From the NCBI GenBank assembly GCA_905339235.1, contig CAJPFG010000037.1, positions 1 through 41,217 on the forward strand: a stretch of 41,217 nucleotides of DNA, read 5' to 3'. Each line of letters starts with the position of its first letter. The stretch's first letter is position 1. This stretch comes from Phycisphaerales bacterium (GTDB lineage Bacteria > Planctomycetota > Phycisphaerae > Phycisphaerales > UBA1924). Shown piece after piece: positions 16,617 to 25,341 of this stretch. Position numbers and translations under genes: made by a program. Below the pieces are notes generated by a model. The model was not told the DNA's origin. It did no database searches and saw nothing but the letters and a program-made list of their open reading frames with translations.

Positions 16617-18473
16617 CTACGGACAGGGCTCGCCGTTTACTACCAGTTCGACCGCTTCGACATCGAAGCCGTTGGTCGTGCCATCGTGGTTGAAGTCGGG
16701 ATCGGCCTGGCAGTAGTCCGTCAGGTCGCCGTTCACAGCCTGTTCCATCGCCTGCACATCGAACCCGTTCACCGCGCCGTCGCAGTTCACGTCGGCGTCG
16801 CAGGGCGGGCAGCCCGCCGAGCCGCAGAAGAGCGGGATGCGGGCGACGTTGGAGAGGGCCTGACCGCCGGGCGCGGCCGGGTCGGCGACGAACCACTGCG
16901 CGAAGATGACCTGGCCGGGCGAGAACTGCGCGATGGACAGAGGCCAGTGCAACGTGCCCAAACCCTGGCCGGCGCCTCCGCCCGCGGCGGTGACCGAGCC
17001 GGCGAACCACTGCGGGGTGATGCGGCCGTTGACCGGCGCGTTGAACGAGATTCCCAGCGCGGCGGCAGCGCCGCCGAGCGCGCCGTCCACGCCGACGCGG
17101 TACTCGGAGTTGCCGATCATGGGGGGCGCCTGCACGATGATGCGCGGAACGATTCCGCCGGAGCCCGCGACCCCGCCGCCCAGCAGGGTGGCGCGGTCGG
17201 CCGGACGATCGACGAAGAGCGTGGGCTTGTCGAAGGGGAACGTCTGGTTCGCGGCGCGCGGATCGGTGAGCGCGTTCTGCAGGAAGTCCTGGATGAGCGG
17301 CGCGACCTGGGGCGGAACGTTCACGTTGGGCATGATGGGGTCGCGGTTGTCGGGGAACTGCGGCGCGGCGCCGGGGGCGCGGGCGTAGAACTGGATGACC
17401 TGCGTAAGGCTCTGGAACTGGCCGTTGTGCATGAAGGACTGCTTGAGGCCGACGTTGCGGAGGCTGGGGACCTTGAACTTACCGCGATCGTTGGGGTTGC
17501 CGGTCACGATCTGGCGGCCGAGGTCCTCGGCGGGCGGGCGGAAGCCGATGTTGCGGAACGACTGGTCGGTGAAGAGATCCTGAGTCACGTTGTGGCACGC
17601 GGCGCAGTTGGAGCCGGGGCCGGAGAAGGCGTTGAACCCCTGCACCTGCTGCGGAGTCATGGCGTTGGGCACGCCCGCGCGGAAGGCGTCGAAGGGCGTC
17701 TGGTTGGCGATGAGCGTGCGCTCGTAGGTGGCGATGGCGAAGGCGATGCGGCGGGCGGTGATCTGCTCATCGCCGAAGGCGCGTCGGAAGAGTTCGGGGT
17801 ACGAGGGGTGATCGGCGAGCGCGCTCGCAACGTCGGCGGGGTGGTTGGTCGCGAGATTCAGCGGCTGAACGCGCGTCAACTTCTCGGTCAGCATGTTCCA
17901 GTCTGCGCCCTCGTGGGCCATCTCCACCGAGTTCACCGGAGGCCCAACGGTCTGGCTCTCCAGCCCGCCGCCGACGGGAATGGCGACCTGGCCGGTCTGC
18001 GGATCGACGAACTGCGACCGGGCGCGGCCGTCCCAGAAAAGATCCACGGCGTACGCGGAGGCGAAGATCGAGTTGGCGGCGCGGCCGGTGATCTGCGGGT
18101 TGAGCGCGAACACCGGATCCCGCTCGTAGTTGTTGCCGGCATCGGAATGGATGACCCCGGCCGAGCCGAGAATGTCGTCGGGGGTATTGAGCGTGGCGTC
18201 GAGGCCGGGGTTGCGGGCGAGCCGGTTGTCGGCCCCGCCCCGGTTGGGCACGTGGCAGGTGCCGCAGGAGACGACGTTGCTGGTGCTGAACTGCTCGTCC
18301 CAGAAGAGGATCTTGCCGAGGACTCGCTTGGGCTCGGTGATGGGATTCTGGGGAGGTACGGGGACGGGCGGGAGCGTGGCGAAAGCGGCGCCGGCGATGA
18401 AGAACGCGGCGCCAGCGGCGCAAGAGACCCCCAAGCAGTGTGACCGTCCGGCCAGAACGCGTGTGTTGATCAT
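16617..18473 (-). CDS. Di-haem cytochrome c peroxidase / MauG-like protein with dockerin-like tail
   Basis: 618 residues from ATG 18473, with AGAAAGGGG upstream. An N-terminal export signal lies within residues ~1-33. Two c-type haem motifs are seen: CGTCH at residues 70-74 and CAACH at residues 290-294. Family phrases such as LGKILFWDEQFS, FWDGRA, ITARRIAFAIATYERTLI and KVPSLRNVGL place it in the bacterial di-haem cytochrome c peroxidase/MauG family. Such enzymes reduce peroxide or carry out oxidative tailoring in the periplasm. A beta-rich ~130-residue extension and the dockerin-like cassette follow, which is unusual for a peroxidase and implies the enzyme is anchored or exported with its neighbours. 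Family call is confident; peroxidase versus other oxidation is open. Confidence 0.92.
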   Translation of the reverse strand: MINTRVLAGRSHCLGVSCAAGAAFFIAGAAFATLPPVPVPPQNPITEPKRVLGKILFWDEQFSTSNVVSCGTCHVPNRGGADNRLARNPGLDATLNTPDDILGSAGVIHSDAGNNYERDPVFALNPQITGRAANSIFASAYAVDLFWDGRARSQFVDPQTGQVAIPVGGGLESQTVGPPVNSVEMAHEGADWNMLTEKLTRVQPLNLATNHPADVASALADHPSYPELFRRAFGDEQITARRIAFAIATYERTLIANQTPFDAFRAGVPNAMTPQQVQGFNAFSGPGSNCAACHNVTQDLFTDQSFRNIGFRPPAEDLGRQIVTGNPNDRGKFKVPSLRNVGLKQSFMHNGQFQSLTQVIQFYARAPGAAPQFPDNRDPIMPNVNVPPQVAPLIQDFLQNALTDPRAANQTFPFDKPTLFVDRPADRATLLGGGVAGSGGIVPRIIVQAPPMIGNSEYRVGVDGALGGAAAALGISFNAPVNGRITPQWFAGSVTAAGGGAGQGLGTLHWPLSIAQFSPGQVIFAQWFVADPAAPGGQALSNVARIPLFCGSAGCPPCDADVNCDGAVNGFDVQAMEQAVNGDLTDYCQADPDFNHDGTTNGFDVEAVELVVNGEPCP

Positions 18474-18563
18474 GATGACCCCTTTCTGTCGCCGAGGGAC
18501 AACGCGGGGGCGGGTCGGTTATTGCGGCGGGGAGCGAGTTCTCGGGCGGGGGTGGTCGGTGGT

Positions 18564-18578
18564 GGCCTGCGGCAGGCC
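18564..18578 (-). terminator. Small hairpin after the sialidase-fold gene
   Basis: GGCCTG-CGG-CAGGCC, a 6-bp perfect stem 17 bp past the stop at 18595. There is no U-run, so it is at best a weak or factor-dependent terminator. Confidence 0.3.
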
Positions 18579-18594
18579 GAGACTCATGCCACGT

Positions 18595-20265
18595 TCAGCA
18601 GGGTGCGCCGTTGACCGCTTGTTCCACGCTCTCCACGTCGAAGCCGTTGACCGCCCCGTCGTGGTTGAAGTCGGTGTCGGGCTGGCAGTAGTTGCTCGTG
18701 TCGCCGTTGACGGCCTGCTCCATCACCTCGATGTCGAAACCGTTGACGGCGCCGTCGCAGTTGACGTCGGCGTCGCAGTCGCAGGCGTCGAGGATGCCGT
18801 CGTTGTCGGAGTCGGAGGCCGCGCCCGCGGCGATTTCGCAGGAGTCGGGGATGCCGTTGGCGTTGCAATCGGCGCCGGGGGCGAGGATGTCGGTCGCGTC
18901 GTCGATTCCGTTGCGGTTGCAGTCGCGCGGGCCGATGCGGATGTAGTACACGTCCTGGCCGCCGGTGAGGGTCGTGGAGATGGCGACGTTGCAGCCCAGG
19001 GCGTCGGACTCCATGTCGTAGTAGTCGCCGATCTTGTTCTGGTTGGGCCAGCCGATGAGCGAGTCCCAGGTGGGGGTGAGGACCAGCGGCGCGGACCACG
19101 TGGTGCCGCCGTCGGCGGAGGAGGTGTAGACGGTGCGAGAGAGACGCTCGTTGTTGGTGTGGCTGGTGTCGTTATAGACCACGTCGAGCCGACCGGTGGG
19201 CGCGATGCTGATCGTGCCGAACCACTGGAAGGAGAATGGGGCCGGAGGGTCGGGGTTGATACGGACAAGGGGACCCCAGGTCACGCCACCGTCCTCGCTG
19301 CGGCGGAAGGTAATGTCCGCGGCGTCGGTGTTGCCGGGCGGGTTCACACTGGCGAGCACGTACACCCAGCCCCGGCGCGGGCCGTTGCCCGTGTCCACCA
19401 CCACCTGCGCCTGGCCGATCAGCCCGCCGGGGTTGGGAGGGGTGCCGATCGCGGTGACGCCTCCCATGGAGAGCGGCGTGGGGGTCATGTTGGTGAAGGT
19501 GGGAGTGGCCGCGCCGTTCTGCGCGTCGGTGCTCTTGATGAGGCTGAACGCGCGGCCGAAGACGTAGTACTCGCCCGAGGGCCCCACGGCGCTGGTGCCC
19601 CAGATCGGCTCGGCGGGGAGAATCTGCGGGAACGACCACGTCATGCCGTCATCGATCGAGCGGTTCCACTGGTTGGGCGTGTACTGGTTGCCGAAGATGC
19701 TCCAGTTGTGGTATTGGAAGCCGCGGCCGGGGCCGGCGGTGTGATCGATGGCCATCCACTGCTTGTCGCCGCCGTAGGCGAAGGAGGGCGCGGACCAGGA
19801 CTGTCCTCCGTCGGCGCTGCGGAAGATGTCGCACTCGTAGGTGCCGCCGTCCACGGTGAGCGAGTTCCAGTAGAAGACCCCGTCGGGGCCGGCACGGATG
19901 ACCGGATCGGAGCGGAAAGTGCCCGAGTCGAGTTCGCCGGGGTGCCAGGTGCGGCCGCCATCGTTGGTCCAGGCGTAGCCGGCCTCGCGGAAGTTGGAGG
20001 CGATGTTGTCGAACTGGCGCCAGGTGATGACCATGCGGTTGGGCGCGGTGGGGTCCACGGCGATGGAGGGCTCGTTGGCCGCGTCGTTGAGGATGTCGTT
20101 GCCCTGCGCGTCGGTGCTGACCTGAACAATCGACCCGCGCGGAAAGTACTCGGGCGGGATCGGGATCGGCGCGGGCGACTGGATCGCCTGCGCGAGTTCC
20201 TCGTGCGGAGGCTCCGAGGTGAAGAGACATGCGAGCAACACAACGGCCGTGGAAAACAATGGCAT
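18595..20265 (-). CDS. Secreted sialidase-fold (BNR-repeat) protein with dockerin-like tail
   Basis: 556 residues from ATG 20265, with GCGGAGG at 5-nt spacing; the longer frame to 20529 is rejected. The signal segment is STAVVLLACLFTS (residues ~3-18). The body carries several Asp-box (BNR) motifs, S-x-D-x-G-x-x-W: TNDGGRTWHPGE, SADGGQSWSAP, IDDGMTWSFP, SEDGGVTWGP, SADGGTTWSAP. These indicate a six-bladed sialidase-type propeller. Catalytic arginines and a nucleophile pair of true sialidases cannot be confirmed by eye, so the enzymatic role is unproven. A calcium-binding-like segment (CNRNGIDDATD, DSDNDGILDACD) precedes the dockerin-like cassette. It is the first of six cassette genes in transcription order and lies back to back with the cytochrome operon. 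Confidence 0.85.
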   Translation of the reverse strand: MPLFSTAVVLLACLFTSEPPHEELAQAIQSPAPIPIPPEYFPRGSIVQVSTDAQGNDILNDAANEPSIAVDPTAPNRMVITWRQFDNIASNFREAGYAWTNDGGRTWHPGELDSGTFRSDPVIRAGPDGVFYWNSLTVDGGTYECDIFRSADGGQSWSAPSFAYGGDKQWMAIDHTAGPGRGFQYHNWSIFGNQYTPNQWNRSIDDGMTWSFPQILPAEPIWGTSAVGPSGEYYVFGRAFSLIKSTDAQNGAATPTFTNMTPTPLSMGGVTAIGTPPNPGGLIGQAQVVVDTGNGPRRGWVYVLASVNPPGNTDAADITFRRSEDGGVTWGPLVRINPDPPAPFSFQWFGTISIAPTGRLDVVYNDTSHTNNERLSRTVYTSSADGGTTWSAPLVLTPTWDSLIGWPNQNKIGDYYDMESDALGCNVAISTTLTGGQDVYYIRIGPRDCNRNGIDDATDILAPGADCNANGIPDSCEIAAGAASDSDNDGILDACDCDADVNCDGAVNGFDIEVMEQAVNGDTSNYCQPDTDFNHDGAVNGFDVESVEQAVNGAPC

Positions 20266-20446
20266 GGCGACCTCCGCTGTGTCCAGAATACCGCGGCGTG
20301 GCGAAATGCCAAGCGGCAACTGCCGATCGGCCGGAATACCCGAGATCGGGGAAGTTTCCTCTACGCCGCCCCGCCGGGACAGATCGATGGGAATCATGGA
20401 TCCGGCTTGGGATAGACGGAGCCGGACGACGGGAAAGGGATTCGTC

Positions 20447-20674
20447 ATGTCACCCCGTACTCGAACTGATGCAACGCCACGTAAGGCAGGGGAACCTCGC
20501 TTGGATGAGATCGCGGCGCGATTCGACACGCCTCAGCGGCTGGCCGCGGCCTTGGACCGCTTGATCGACGCCGTGCTCGCGAAGAGACGACGATCGCGCC
20601 GAGGAGCACGGCGACAACGCCTTGGACAGAGGCGAACAGCGCCGCTTCGGTCGCGGCGGCTGCCGGTGGGCTGA
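20447..20674 (+). CDS. Small basic protein, hypothetical
   Basis: 75 codons from ATG 20447, with GGGAAAGGG about 6 nt upstream. Residues ~17-45 (LDEIAARFDTPQRLAAALDR) look like an amphipathic helical pair; the tail is very Arg-rich. The opposite strand also carries an open frame with a hydrophobic stretch, so the coding strand is not certain. The rest of the 20266-20882 gap holds the promoter box at 20795 and nothing else I can identify. Confidence 0.35.
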   Translation: MSPRTRTDATPRKAGEPRLDEIAARFDTPQRLAAALDRLIDAVLAKRRRSRRGARRQRLGQRRTAPLRSRRLPVG

Positions 20675-20794
20675 CCGGCTGAAGAGTGCCCACCCCCAAG
20701 CAACACCCCGAGTTGAGGGAGTGCGATGACAAGGGTCCGTGCGACCTTCCGCCTTCCAATCCAGACTTGATTGGAGGTGTCAAACAGTCGAGGC

Positions 20795-20800
20795 TATAAT
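20795..20800 (+). promoter_or_regulatory. Perfect -10 box (TATAAT) ahead of the cytochrome operon
   Basis: TATAAT at 20795-20800 is conspicuous in this GC-rich sequence and lies 83 bp before the GTG at 20883. The best upstream hexamer is TTGATT at 20768-20773, but the spacer is too long (21-22 nt), so the -35 element is weak or absent. Confidence 0.5.
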
Positions 20801-20882
20801 CGGATACTCAAGTCGTTAATCATGGCTTGTGGCGCCCGGCCTCGAGTTTTTGAAGCAGTCCCTGGAGATTGGCTGGTGATTC

Positions 20883-23156
20883 GTGTGTGCTCTGGCCTCA
20901 TTCCGCGGTTTCCGTGCCGCGGTTGTGGGAATTCGGCTGTCGCTACGTCGCGGCGTGGGCGCGGCCGGGCCGTGGGTGGCGGTGGCGCTCGCATGGCCCG
21001 GGGTTTCAGCGGGGCAGCCGCTGGTTGACCCCGACCGGCGTTGCCTGCAGTGCCACGGGCAGGAGCACATCGCCGAACTTGACCCGGTCGAACGCCTCTC
21101 GATGGTCGGAACCTGGCTCGAGACCGAGCCCAAGCCGGCTTGGCTGGTTATCCCGGATCGCAAGCCGACGGGCGAAGAGCCCGCGACGCGGCCGGGGCTG
21201 TTCGTCACGCGCGGGGCCCTCGCGGGGAGCGTGCACGAGAAGACCACGTGCGTGGAGTGCCACACCGACGCGGCCCAACTTCCCCACGAGCCCAAACTGA
21301 ACACGCGCACGTGCGCGACGGCCTGCCACGCGGAGGAGGCCAAGGCTTTTCCCACCGGGGCGCACTCCGAGGCGCTCAATCGCGGCGACCCGCTGGCCCC
21401 GACGTGCGCCTCCTGCCACGGGGGGCACCAGATCCTGGGGGTGGGCGACCGTAACTCGCCGCAGCACCGGCTGAACAGCATCTTTCTTTGCGCGGACTGC
21501 CATGAGCGACACCTGAAGGACACGCCGGGCGGGTACAAGCCCAGCGCGCACATCGAGGCGTACCTGCACAGCGCCCACGGCAAGGCCATTGCGGAGGCGG
21601 GGCTGGTGGCGGCGCCGACGTGCGCGGATTGCCACGCCGCGCACGCGGTGCATCCGGTGAGCGACCCGGCGTCGCCGGTGCACCGGAGCAACATCTACAC
21701 CACGTGCGGGAAGTGCCACGTGGGGATCCTGGCGATTTACGAGAAGAGCCTGCACGGGCGGCTGGCGGCGGAGGGGAATCTCAAGGCGCCGGTGTGCACC
21801 GACTGCCACACCTCGCACGAGATCATCACGCACGACAAGGTGGCGTTCAAACTCGCCAGCGGCGACCGGTGCGGGAAGTGCCATGAGGACCGGATCGAGC
21901 ACTACCGGGAAACGTTCCACGGCAAGGCGCTGGCGCTGGGGCTGCCGAAGGTCGCGGCGTGCTTCGACTGCCACGGGCACCACGACATCGTGCCGATCAA
22001 GGACCCGTCCAGCCGGCTGCACGGCGAGAACAAACTGAAGACCTGCCGCCAGTGTCATCCCGACGCAGGGCCGAACTTCACCGACTACATCGCGCACGCG
22101 GACCACATGAACCGCGAGTTGTACCCGGTGCTGTACTGGACGTTCGTGATCATGACGTGCATCGTCGTGGGGACGTTCCTGTTCTTCGGCGCGCACACGA
22201 TCCTGTGGTTCGCGAGGTCGGTGGTGCTGTGGGTGCGGGATCGCAAGGCCTTCCGCGAGGCGAAGGCGAAGATGGCGGCGGATGACGAGACGTTCGTGCG
22301 GTTCAAGCCGTTCGACCGGTTCCTGCACGTGCTGGTGATGACCAGTTTCCTGCTGCTCGTCGCCACCGGCATGCCGCTGAAGTTTTACGACACCGCATGG
22401 GCAAAGGAGATGGTGAAGTGGATCGGCGGGCTGGAGGCCGCGGCCCAGTTGCACCGGCTGGGCGCCATCATCACGTTCTCGTACTTCGCGCTGCACCTGG
22501 GGAGCCTGGCGCGGCGCGGCTACATCGACCGGGCGCAGTTCAAGAACGCCAAGGGAAAGTTCAGCGCGCGGCGGGCGCTGGGCGTGCTGTTCGGGCCCGA
22601 CCTGCCCTACCCGCACGTGCAGGACTTCAGGGACTGGTGGGCGCACCAGAAGTGGTTCTTCGGGAAGGGCCCGCGCCCGCAGTTCGACAAGTGGACGTAC
22701 TGGGAGAAGTTCGACTACCTGGCGGTGTTCTGGGGCGTGGCCGTGATCGGGGTCAGCGGGCTGGTAATGTGGTTCCCGGAGTTCTTCACGCGGTTCATGC
22801 CCGGCTGGGTGATCAACGTGGCGCTGATCGTGCACAGCGACGAGGCGCTGCTGGCGGCGGGGTTTATCTTCGCGTTCCACTTCTTCAACGTGCACTTCCG
22901 GCCGGAGAAGTTCCCGATCGACTCGGTGATCTTCTCGGGGCGGATCTCGAAGACGGAGATGCTGCACGAGCGCAAGCGGTGGTACGACCGGCTGGTGGCC
23001 GCGGGACGGCTGGACAACATCCGGATCAAGGACGAATGGGGGCAGTGGAAGCGGGTGATCCATCCGCTGGGCTTCATCGCATTCGGGCTGGGGCTCATCC
23101 TGCTCGTGCTGATTGTGTTCGCGATGTCGTCGCGGCTGCTGGGAGGTGGACCGTGA
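20883..23156 (+). CDS. 11-haem cytochrome c fused to membrane cytochrome b domain (copy 1)
   Basis: 757 residues from GTG 20883; an in-frame TGA six bases upstream rules out longer forms. A leader helix (residues ~27-44) is followed by haem sites at Cys54, 123, 175, 203, 247, 275, 305, 330, 360 and 388 (all CXXCH), plus an atypical CX3CH (CATACH) at 144-149: eleven in all. Six hydrophobic segments follow (about 414-445, 478-500, 523-545, 612-632, 641-672, 728-752) with His in LHVLVM, QLHRLG, FALHLG, IVHSDE and FHFFNVHF, as in di-haem cytochrome b of the b561/hydrogenase/formate dehydrogenase gamma type. This looks like a quinone-linked module passing electrons to a periplasmic haem wire. The stop overlaps the next start (TGATG). 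Start codon moderately certain. Confidence 0.92.
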   Translation: MCALASFRGFRAAVVGIRLSLRRGVGAAGPWVAVALAWPGVSAGQPLVDPDRRCLQCHGQEHIAELDPVERLSMVGTWLETEPKPAWLVIPDRKPTGEEPATRPGLFVTRGALAGSVHEKTTCVECHTDAAQLPHEPKLNTRTCATACHAEEAKAFPTGAHSEALNRGDPLAPTCASCHGGHQILGVGDRNSPQHRLNSIFLCADCHERHLKDTPGGYKPSAHIEAYLHSAHGKAIAEAGLVAAPTCADCHAAHAVHPVSDPASPVHRSNIYTTCGKCHVGILAIYEKSLHGRLAAEGNLKAPVCTDCHTSHEIITHDKVAFKLASGDRCGKCHEDRIEHYRETFHGKALALGLPKVAACFDCHGHHDIVPIKDPSSRLHGENKLKTCRQCHPDAGPNFTDYIAHADHMNRELYPVLYWTFVIMTCIVVGTFLFFGAHTILWFARSVVLWVRDRKAFREAKAKMAADDETFVRFKPFDRFLHVLVMTSFLLLVATGMPLKFYDTAWAKEMVKWIGGLEAAAQLHRLGAIITFSYFALHLGSLARRGYIDRAQFKNAKGKFSARRALGVLFGPDLPYPHVQDFRDWWAHQKWFFGKGPRPQFDKWTYWEKFDYLAVFWGVAVIGVSGLVMWFPEFFTRFMPGWVINVALIVHSDEALLAAGFIFAFHFFNVHFRPEKFPIDSVIFSGRISKTEMLHERKRWYDRLVAAGRLDNIRIKDEWGQWKRVIHPLGFIAFGLGLILLVLIVFAMSSRLLGGGP

Positions 23157-25327
23157 TGCAGGGCGCTAACAGAGTCGCGCGGGCGGTGGTGCTGACGGCC
23201 GCGCTAGTGGGCGCAGGGCGGGCCTTCGCGCAGCCCGCGGATGCGGATTCGGATCGGCGGTGCATGCAGTGCCACGGGCAGGCGCACATCGCGGAGTTGT
23301 CGCCGCGTGAGCGGCGGGCGATGGTGGGGACGTGGCTGGACGTCTCGGCGCCCGCGCCGGGGCCGGGGGCGGAGGCGCCGCTGATCGGAAACGAGCCGGA
23401 GCGCAAGCCGGGCCTGTTCGTGATGCCCGACGCGCTGGCGGCAAGCCCGCACGCGAACGTGCGGTGCGTGGAGTGTCACGACGATGCGGCGAAACTGCCG
23501 CACGCCCCGACGCTGGAAAAGGCGACGTGCGCCACCACATGCCACGCGGAGGCGGCGCAGGCGTACGAAGGAGGCGTGCATCACGAGGCGCTGCTGAAGA
23601 AGGACCCGCTCGCGCCCACGTGCGCCTCGTGCCACGGCGGGCACGAAATCCTTCGCGTGAAGGACCGCAACGCCCCGCAGCACCACCTCAACTCGCTCTT
23701 CCTGTGCGGTGACTGTCACAAACAGCACTCCCCCACCGCGACGGACGCCGACCCGGCGCACCGCGTGGCGGACTACCTGGACTCGACGCACGCCCGGGCC
23801 ATCACCAAGGCGGGAGTGCCCTTCGCCGCGACGTGCGCGGACTGTCACGGGGCGCACGCCGTGCGGCGGGCGAACGATCCCGAGTCGGCGGTGCACCGCT
23901 CGCACATTCCGGAGACCTGCGGCAAGTGCCACATCGGGATCGCCGAGGTGTACGACCAGAGCGTGCACGGACGCAAGCACACCGAAACGAACGGCAAGAC
24001 CGCGGTGTGCACCGACTGCCACACGGCCCACCAGATCACGCTGGCCTCGTCGCCCAAGTTCATGCTGGACGTGATCAACGAGTGCGGGCGCTGCCACGAC
24101 AGCCCGGACGCCAGCGGCGACCGGGTCGGCACGTACTACCAGACGTACGGGCAGAGTTACCACGGCCAGGTCAGCCGGCTGGGCACGACCCGGGCGGCGC
24201 GATGCGCGGACTGCCACGGCTCGCACGACATCCTGCCGCTGAACGACCCGCAGTCGAGGGTCGCGGGCGAGAACCTGGTCCAGACGTGCGCAAAGTGCCA
24301 CCCGGGGTCCAACGCGAAGTTCGTGCAGTTCGATCCGCACGCGAACCACCGCGACGCGAAGAACTACCCGATCCTGCACGGCGTGTGGCTGTACTTCATG
24401 ATCCTGATGAGCACGGTGTTCGGATTCTTCGGGCTGCACACTATCCTGTGGTTCATCCGGTCGATGGTCGATCGCGTGCGGCACGGCCCCCCGCCCAGTC
24501 ACGCCAAAGCGCCCACCGCCATCCGGCGGTTCACCACGCTGCACCGGATCAACCACCTGCTGGTGGCGACGACCTTCTTCGGCCTCACAGCCACGGGCAT
24601 CCCGCTCGTATTCGCCGGCGAGGAGTGGGCGCGCCGGCTGGCCAAGATCGCCGGGGGCGTCCAGGCCGCGGGGCTGTGGCACCGGTTCTTCGCCGTGCTG
24701 CTGATCATCAACCTGATCCTGCACTTCGCCGGGCTGACGCAGGCGTTCTTCCAGCGGACGTGCTCGTGGAAGGACTGGCTCTTCGGCAGCAACTCGCTGC
24801 TCCCGCGCTGGCGCGACGTGAAGGACGGCGTGGGCATGTTCCGCTGGTTCCTGGGGCTGGGAAAGAAGCCCTCGCTGGACCGCTGGACCTACTGGGAAAA
24901 GTTCGACTACTGGGCCGAGGTCGGCGGGTCGTTCATCATCGGGGGCTCGGGGCTGCTGCTGTGGTTCCCCGAGCAGTTCGCGCGGATCGCGCCGGGCTGG
25001 CTCTTCAACGTCGCCATGATCGTGCACGGGTACGAGGCGCTGCTGGCCATCGGCTTCATTTTCACCATCCACTTCTTCAACGCACACCTCCGCCCCGGCA
25101 CCTTCCCGGTGGACGAAGTCATGTTCACCGGCAGCCTGCCCGAGCACGAACTCAAAGAGCAGCGGCCGGATGAATACAGAAGGCTGGTGGACACGGGCCG
25201 GCTGGAGTCGCTGCGCGTGACCGCACCCGACCCGCGCCGGCGGCCCGCCATCATCGCCATCACCATCGTCTCGGTCTCCATCGGTCTCGTGCTGCTGGGG
25301 TTCATCATCGCGGGAGGGTTGTCCTGA
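23156..25327 (+). CDS. 11-haem cytochrome c fused to membrane cytochrome b domain (copy 2)
   Basis: 723 residues from ATG 23156, overlapping the previous stop and preceded by GGGAGGTGG. Signal peptide VLTAALVGAGRAFAQ. It is a tandem paralogue of the gene before it with the same layout: CMQCH, CVECH, the atypical CX3CH (CATTCH), then CASCH, CGDCH, CADCH, CGKCH, CTDCH, CGRCH, CADCH and CAKCH. Six membrane segments follow with conserved His (LHTILWF, INHLLVA, GLWHRFF, LILHFAG, IVHGYE, IHFFNAHLRP). That both copies keep CX3CH at the same place argues it is a real third haem site, not an error. It probably forms a complex with, or is an alternative to, copy 1, exchanging electrons between the quinone pool and the 15-haem proteins encoded next. 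Confidence 0.93.
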   Translation: MQGANRVARAVVLTAALVGAGRAFAQPADADSDRRCMQCHGQAHIAELSPRERRAMVGTWLDVSAPAPGPGAEAPLIGNEPERKPGLFVMPDALAASPHANVRCVECHDDAAKLPHAPTLEKATCATTCHAEAAQAYEGGVHHEALLKKDPLAPTCASCHGGHEILRVKDRNAPQHHLNSLFLCGDCHKQHSPTATDADPAHRVADYLDSTHARAITKAGVPFAATCADCHGAHAVRRANDPESAVHRSHIPETCGKCHIGIAEVYDQSVHGRKHTETNGKTAVCTDCHTAHQITLASSPKFMLDVINECGRCHDSPDASGDRVGTYYQTYGQSYHGQVSRLGTTRAARCADCHGSHDILPLNDPQSRVAGENLVQTCAKCHPGSNAKFVQFDPHANHRDAKNYPILHGVWLYFMILMSTVFGFFGLHTILWFIRSMVDRVRHGPPPSHAKAPTAIRRFTTLHRINHLLVATTFFGLTATGIPLVFAGEEWARRLAKIAGGVQAAGLWHRFFAVLLIINLILHFAGLTQAFFQRTCSWKDWLFGSNSLLPRWRDVKDGVGMFRWFLGLGKKPSLDRWTYWEKFDYWAEVGGSFIIGGSGLLLWFPEQFARIAPGWLFNVAMIVHGYEALLAIGFIFTIHFFNAHLRPGTFPVDEVMFTGSLPEHELKEQRPDEYRRLVDTGRLESLRVTAPDPRRRPAIIAITIVSVSIGLVLLGFIIAGGLS

Positions 25328-25341
25328 CTCGGATCGCCACC

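Noticed and set aside
20445..20783. 112-codon minus-strand frame with a hydrophobic helix
   Set aside because: No ribosome site, odd composition outside the helix, and it overlaps the small plus-strand frame that has one; left undecided but not annotated.
21006..23063. 685-codon minus-strand frame opposite the first cytochrome gene, and similar ones at 23204-25381 and 25983-28292
   Set aside because: Mirror-image composition of the haem genes, no motifs; the plus strand has CXXCH repeats, signal peptides and ribosome sites.
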